Shown: one piece after another, positions 7,048 through 9,302 of the stretch
Position numbering within the stretch: the stretch's first letter is position 1
Layout of the letters: each line of letters opens with the position of its first letter
Assembly (NCBI GenBank): GCA_017353815.1
Contig: JAFMSB010000042.1
Span: forward strand, 1-9,302
Reading direction: 5' to 3'
Origin: Methylocapsa sp.
GTDB lineage: Bacteria; Pseudomonadota; Alphaproteobacteria; Rhizobiales; Beijerinckiaceae
DNA length: 9,302 nt
Program-made: the position numbers and the translations under genes
The notes under the pieces: model-generated
What the model was told of the DNA's origin: nothing
Seen by the model: the letters and a program-made list of their open reading frames with translations, nothing else
Databases searched by the model: none

Positions 7048-7476
7048 ATGACGAAATTCCTTTTGAACCGGCCTGCCGCAATTGGCGCTGCACTCGCCAT
7101 TGCTTTGGTCCCGCGTAGTCTGTTATTGTCAAAGCCACATTTGCAGCAGTTTGCCGCGCTGCTTCTGGCGGTGATGGGCGCGATTTACGCCGGGTTCGCG
7201 CTGCAAAAAGGAAATTTATCTCAAATCGCCGTCGAAGTTGCTGCCGCTGCGAGCTTTTTTGTCGGCGCATTGGCGGCCCTATGGGTGAGCGCCTGGGTCG
7301 TTCCCATTGCCTACATCGCGCATGGAATTTGGGACTATGCGCATCATGAAGGATCAAAACTAGCGGTGAGATCCTGGAGGTTCGTCGTCGTCCCCACTTG
7401 GTACCCGCCCTTTTGCGCTATCTACGACTGGGTGGCGGCAGTAACTCTTACCGTCATTTGGAGCCTGCGCAATTGA
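7048..7476 (+). CDS. Uncharacterised polytopic membrane protein with HGIWDYAHH motif
   Basis: This gene encodes 142 residues that are mostly hydrophobic, with likely membrane segments near 10-27, 34-52, 62-80, 82-95 and 123-139. The most distinctive part is YIAHGIWDYAHH (89-100), with three histidines and an aspartate at a membrane edge. It is followed by a loop rich in aromatics and prolines (WRFVVVPTWYPPFCAIYDW, 110-128). The clustered His/Asp/Glu residues suggest metal or proton handling, but no family with a known function is recognised; it faintly recalls the DUF6010 group of small membrane proteins. The stop at 7474-7476 is one base from the ybgC start, so the two are almost certainly translated from one transcript. 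The start at 7048 has only a weak GGAA upstream. It diverges from gpsA across 164 bp. Confidence 0.75.
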   Translation: MTKFLLNRPAAIGAALAIALVPRSLLLSKPHLQQFAALLLAVMGAIYAGFALQKGNLSQIAVEVAAAASFFVGALAALWVSAWVVPIAYIAHGIWDYAHHEGSKLAVRSWRFVVVPTWYPPFCAIYDWVAAVTLTVIWSLRN

Positions 7477-7477
7477 A

Positions 7478-7978
7478 ATGAAGACGGGTGCCGCAGCGGA
7501 TATCGCCAGACCCGCACGCGGGGAGGCGGGAAGCGCGGCAACGCCGCATCGGCTTGCCCTGCGCGTTTATTATGAAGATACCGACTTCTCCGGAAGCGTC
7601 TATCATGCCTCTTATCTGCGTTTTCTCGAGCGCGGCCGCACCGAGCTTTTGCGGGCATTGGACATCGAACATAGCAAAATTTTTGCTGCGGGCGGCGCGC
7701 GCGGCTGTCATTTCGTGGTGCGCGCGATGGCCCTGGAATTCCTCAGACCAGCCTTTATGGACGACCTGCTCTCGGTCGAGACCGGAATCGGGCGCATTGG
7801 AGGCGCTTCGATCGAGATGAGGCAGGCGATTCGCCGCGGCCATGAGTTTCTTCTGACAGCTGATGTCCGAATCGCGCTCGTCGGCGGGGGCAGGGCGCGG
7901 CGCATCCCCGCGCAGATCGCAGACAAGCTCAAGGCGCCTCCTGCTTGGCTTGCGGCAGTGCCGCCGAATTTTATTTGA
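7478..7978 (+). CDS. ybgC: Acyl-CoA thioesterase YbgC (hotdog fold, tol-pal associated)
   Basis: This gene encodes 166 residues. The 4HBT hotdog signature VYYEDTDFSGSVYHASYLRFLERGRTELLR spans 30-59, with the catalytic Asp36 of the DTD motif and the conserved VYH(A/N)xYLxFxERxRTE continuation. The remaining hotdog strands follow (FVVRAMALEFLRPAFMDDLLSVET, then IEMRQAI and LLTADVRIALV). YbgC enzymes hydrolyse short- or long-chain acyl thioesters and are tied to phospholipid metabolism and the Tol-Pal envelope system. About 22 residues at the N-terminus precede the fold, somewhat longer than usual. The ATG is one base after the membrane-protein stop, and no strong Shine-Dalgarno is visible, so translational coupling is likely. 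Instead of directly abutting tolQ as in most genomes, it is followed by a 503-bp gap holding a parS site. ruvB, a frequent upstream neighbour in alphaproteobacteria, is not here. Confidence 0.93.
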   Translation: MKTGAAADIARPARGEAGSAATPHRLALRVYYEDTDFSGSVYHASYLRFLERGRTELLRALDIEHSKIFAAGGARGCHFVVRAMALEFLRPAFMDDLLSVETGIGRIGGASIEMRQAIRRGHEFLLTADVRIALVGGGRARRIPAQIADKLKAPPAWLAAVPPNFI

Positions 7979-8053
7979 CGCCTGCGGCCCAGTTGATGGG
8001 CTCGAATGGCAGGATTGCGACACACCCGGCTTCGGTTTTGTAGAATTATTCAA

Positions 8054-8077
8054 AAAATGTTTCACGTGAAACATTTT
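8054..8077. promoter_or_regulatory. parS centromere-like site (ParB binding)
   Basis: The 16-bp core TGTTTCACGTGAAACA at 8058-8073 is identical to the canonical bacterial chromosomal parS consensus, the site where ParB loads and spreads for origin segregation with ParA. The palindrome is perfect and extends four A/T pairs beyond the core on each side to 24 bp, breaking at 8053/8078. Chromosomal parS sites in most bacteria cluster around oriC, so this window is probably origin-proximal. parA and parB are not in the window. The same dyad could form a weak AT-rich hairpin in RNA, but identity to the consensus is the stronger explanation. Confidence 0.93.
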
Positions 8078-8297
8078 GGTCCGATTCCAGCCGAAGACCT
8101 TACAACACGGCAGCAAGATTTCGCCATTGCCAAAGTATGAACGGCCGGAATTTGAGTGGGATTGAAGGCCCGCGCCTGCGCTTGCGCCGCAGCCTTTTTC
8201 CGCGCATGCAAGCCGCGGCGTGAGGTTTCCCGCATCGCCGAGCATCAAGCGGGGCCTGAGCATAAGCGCGAACGGTGCGCTAGGACACGCCGCGCGG

Positions 8298-8326
8298 TTG
8301 GCAGTTGGGCTAAAGCCGGTAATAAT
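8298..8326 (+). promoter_or_regulatory. Probable sigma-70-type promoter for tolQR
   Basis: TTGGCA (8298-8303, five of six matches to TTGACA) and AATAAT (8321-8326, five of six matches to TATAAT) are separated by the optimal 17 bases. Transcription would start near 8333, giving a leader of about 150 bases before tolQ. This agrees with the large gap that separates ybgC from tolQ. It is the best housekeeping promoter I noticed in the intergenic regions; assignment is by consensus only. Confidence 0.5.
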
Positions 8327-8481
8327 TATGCGATTCGCACGGATAGAGAGGCCTTTTTGGCTGGGAATGGGGATTGGCTCGCGCGGGAGAAGCCCCAGAA
8401 TTGACGGATTTGCTCTGCAAAAAATTCCACGCGGAGCCCCTCGGCCTATCCGCTTTTGTTTCCCTTGGAAGGACGAATTTA

Positions 8482-9213
8482 ATGAATCCCGCCGATATTG
8501 CTGCTTCCGGGCTGACGCCGCCGGCCGTCGAAGTTTCGCTGCTCGGTATGTTCTGGTCGGCTCATCTGGTGGTGAAGCTTGTCATGGCTGGGCTGTTATT
8601 GGCCTCGGTCTGGTGTTGGGCCATTATTATCAACAAGATGCTGCTCTTTGCCAAGACCGACCGCGCGATGGCCAAATTCGAGGAGGTGTTTTGGTCCGGC
8701 TCTTCGCTCGACGAGCTCTACGCAACGCTCACATCGCGGCCTGCCTCAGGCTTGGCGGCGCTGTTCGTTGCAGCGATGCGCGAGTGGCGGCGCTCGGTCA
8801 AGACTACATCGTCAAGCTTCATGGGCCTGCAGGCGAGGATCGAAAAGGTCCTCGACGTTTCGATTGCACGCGAAGTCGAGAAGCTCGAATCCAGCCTCTT
8901 GGTGCTGGCAACGGTTGCATCTTCCGGCCCCTTTATCGGTCTCTTCGGCACCGTTTGGGGCATCATGACCGCGTTTCGTTCGATTGCGGTCTCACGCAAT
9001 ACTTCGCTTGCGGTTGTTGCGCCCGGGATTGCCGAGGCACTTCTTACAACGGCCATCGGTCTCTTTGCGGCCATTCCCGCATTGATCGCCTATAACAAGT
9101 TGCAGGGCGACGTCGCCAAGAAACAGGCACGGCTCGAGGGTTTTGCCGACGAGTTCTCGGCCATTTTGTCGCGTCAGATCGACCAGCGCGGAATACAGGA
9201 CAAAGCGGCGTGA
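8482..9213 (+). CDS. tolQ: Tol-Pal system inner-membrane proton-channel subunit TolQ
   Basis: This gene encodes 243 residues of the MotA/TolQ/ExbB family. With TolR it forms the proton-driven motor that energises TolA and Pal for outer-membrane invagination at division and for envelope integrity. Three membrane segments fit the family: about 26-50, 140-162 and 180-204. Between the first two lies the large cytoplasmic loop (LQARIEKVLDVSIAREVEKLESSL). The hallmark segments SSGPFIGLFGTVWGIMTAF (147-165) and GIAEALLTTAIGLFAAIPALI (182-202) are complete. The start at 8482 follows the Shine-Dalgarno GGAAGGA (8467-8473); the frame is open further upstream from 8374, but that extension has no family resemblance. 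tolR follows after a 72-base gap. It is probably driven by the promoter at 8298-8326 and not by read-through from ybgC. Confidence 0.97.
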   Translation: MNPADIAASGLTPPAVEVSLLGMFWSAHLVVKLVMAGLLLASVWCWAIIINKMLLFAKTDRAMAKFEEVFWSGSSLDELYATLTSRPASGLAALFVAAMREWRRSVKTTSSSFMGLQARIEKVLDVSIAREVEKLESSLLVLATVASSGPFIGLFGTVWGIMTAFRSIAVSRNTSLAVVAPGIAEALLTTAIGLFAAIPALIAYNKLQGDVAKKQARLEGFADEFSAILSRQIDQRGIQDKAA

Positions 9214-9219
9214 CGGCGA

Positions 9220-9239
9220 ACTTCCCGCCAAACGGGAGT
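9220..9239 (+). other. Small stem-loop between tolQ and tolR
   Basis: ACTTCCCG (9220-9227) can pair with CGGGAGT (9233-9239) across a 5-base loop, giving seven pairs with one bulged T. It is followed by a short T-rich stretch, ATTTTG. It could be a weak terminator, an RNA-processing stem that sets the TolQ:TolR ratio, or chance. The stem is short and the T-tract brief. Confidence 0.3.
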
Positions 9240-9285
9240 ATTTTGACAGCAATTAATTTGATAGGCCTCGACGGAGAAAGAGAAA

Positions 9286-9302
9286 ATGGGCATGTCGGGT
9301 AT
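9286..9302 (+). CDS. tolR: TolR, first codons only (cut by window edge)
   Basis: An ATG at 9286 is preceded by the purine-rich GGAGAAAGAG, a usable Shine-Dalgarno, and opens a frame reading MGMSG before the window ends. MGMS followed by glycine-rich sequence is the usual start of alphaproteobacterial TolR, and its place right after tolQ fits the conserved tolQRAB-pal order. TolR is the single-TM periplasmic partner of TolQ in the proton-driven motor. With only five full codons visible, the call rests mainly on context. Confidence 0.72.

Larger units (their letters stand above)
7979..8481. other. 503-bp intergenic region between ybgC and tolQ
   Basis: No convincing gene is found on either strand. 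Open frames across it lack ribosome-binding sites and recognisable domains. It holds a parS palindrome at 8054-8077 in a locally AT-rich patch (about 8037-8078) and a sigma-70-like promoter at 8298-8326. It also holds a leader of roughly 150 bases before tolQ ending in the tolQ Shine-Dalgarno GGAAGGA (8467-8473). A small GCCCA/TGGGC stem soon after the ybgC stop lacks a T-tract. The stretch 8080-8297 shows nothing I can assign. Confidence 0.6.

Noticed and set aside
6884..7357. 158-residue in-frame N-terminal extension of GpsA
   Set aside because: The extension overlaps the divergent membrane-protein gene, is low in conserved-looking content, and would make GpsA far longer than its family.
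7454..8263. 269-residue minus-strand frame containing MFHVKH
   Set aside because: MFHVKH is simply the translation of the parS palindrome; most of the frame is antisense to ybgC and has no recognisable domain.
8220..9095. 291-residue plus-strand frame overlapping tolQ in another frame
   Set aside because: The tolQ frame has full family motifs and a Shine-Dalgarno; this one is compositionally odd and unrelated to any family.
9243..9265. TTGACA in the tolQ-tolR spacer as a promoter
   Set aside because: The -35 match is perfect, but no -10-like hexamer lies 16-18 bases downstream.
1..9302. Defence, mobile-element or biosynthetic system in the window
   Set aside because: No integrase, transposase, nuclease, toxin-antitoxin pair, direct-repeat array or biosynthetic cluster is visible; gene content is mostly conserved housekeeping.

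Overview
The window looks like chromosomal DNA from a GC-rich alphaproteobacterium, most likely Hyphomicrobiales. The Beijerinckiaceae or a related methylotroph group is possible, but that is an impression from protein similarity and not a computed placement. Support comes from the arginine-rich extended S21 tail, the DUF1523 protein, a gpsA-EVE pair and a ybgC/tolQ/tolR group. I see no transposase, phage gene, CRISPR array, tRNA or rRNA.

Layout. The left edge holds the 3' end of rpsU (3-209, +). It is followed by a six-TPR lipoprotein gene with a GTG start (305-1180, +) and prfC, peptide chain release factor 3 (1232-2797, +). Next comes a two-TM DUF1523 protein (2930-3475, +), which converges on a Zur-type Fur-family regulator (3496-3993, -). 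Diverging from zur is a D-3-hydroxybutyrate dehydrogenase gene, bdhA (4134-4919, +). A 65-codon ORF with a CsbD-like N-terminal half follows (5145-5342, +), downstream of a possible EcfG-type stress promoter. It converges on an EVE-domain gene, with a strong hairpin terminator between them. The EVE gene (5389-5811, -) and gpsA (5858-6883, -) form a probable two-gene operon. Diverging from gpsA, a small polytopic membrane protein (7048-7476, +) and the thioesterase gene ybgC (7478-7978, +) are almost fused, one base apart. After a 503-bp gap come tolQ (8482-9213, +) and the first codons of tolR (9286 onward).

How it fits together. Most genes are conserved housekeeping functions: translation (S21, RF3), phospholipid precursor synthesis (GpsA), zinc homeostasis (Zur), polyhydroxybutyrate/ketone metabolism (BdhA) and envelope integrity with division (YbgC, TolQ, TolR). 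The most notable signal is not a gene. Between ybgC and tolQ lies a perfect 24-bp palindrome (8054-8077) whose 16-bp core is the canonical bacterial parS site bound by ParB. This suggests the window lies in the origin-proximal centromere-like region of the chromosome. The parS-containing gap also carries a good sigma-70-type promoter for tolQ, so tolQR appears to be transcribed separately from ybgC.

I found no convincing new multi-gene system. The candidates worth following up are the parS site inside the tol region, the CsbD-like gene with a divergent or broken C-terminal half, and the uncharacterised HGIWDYAHH-motif membrane protein coupled to ybgC.
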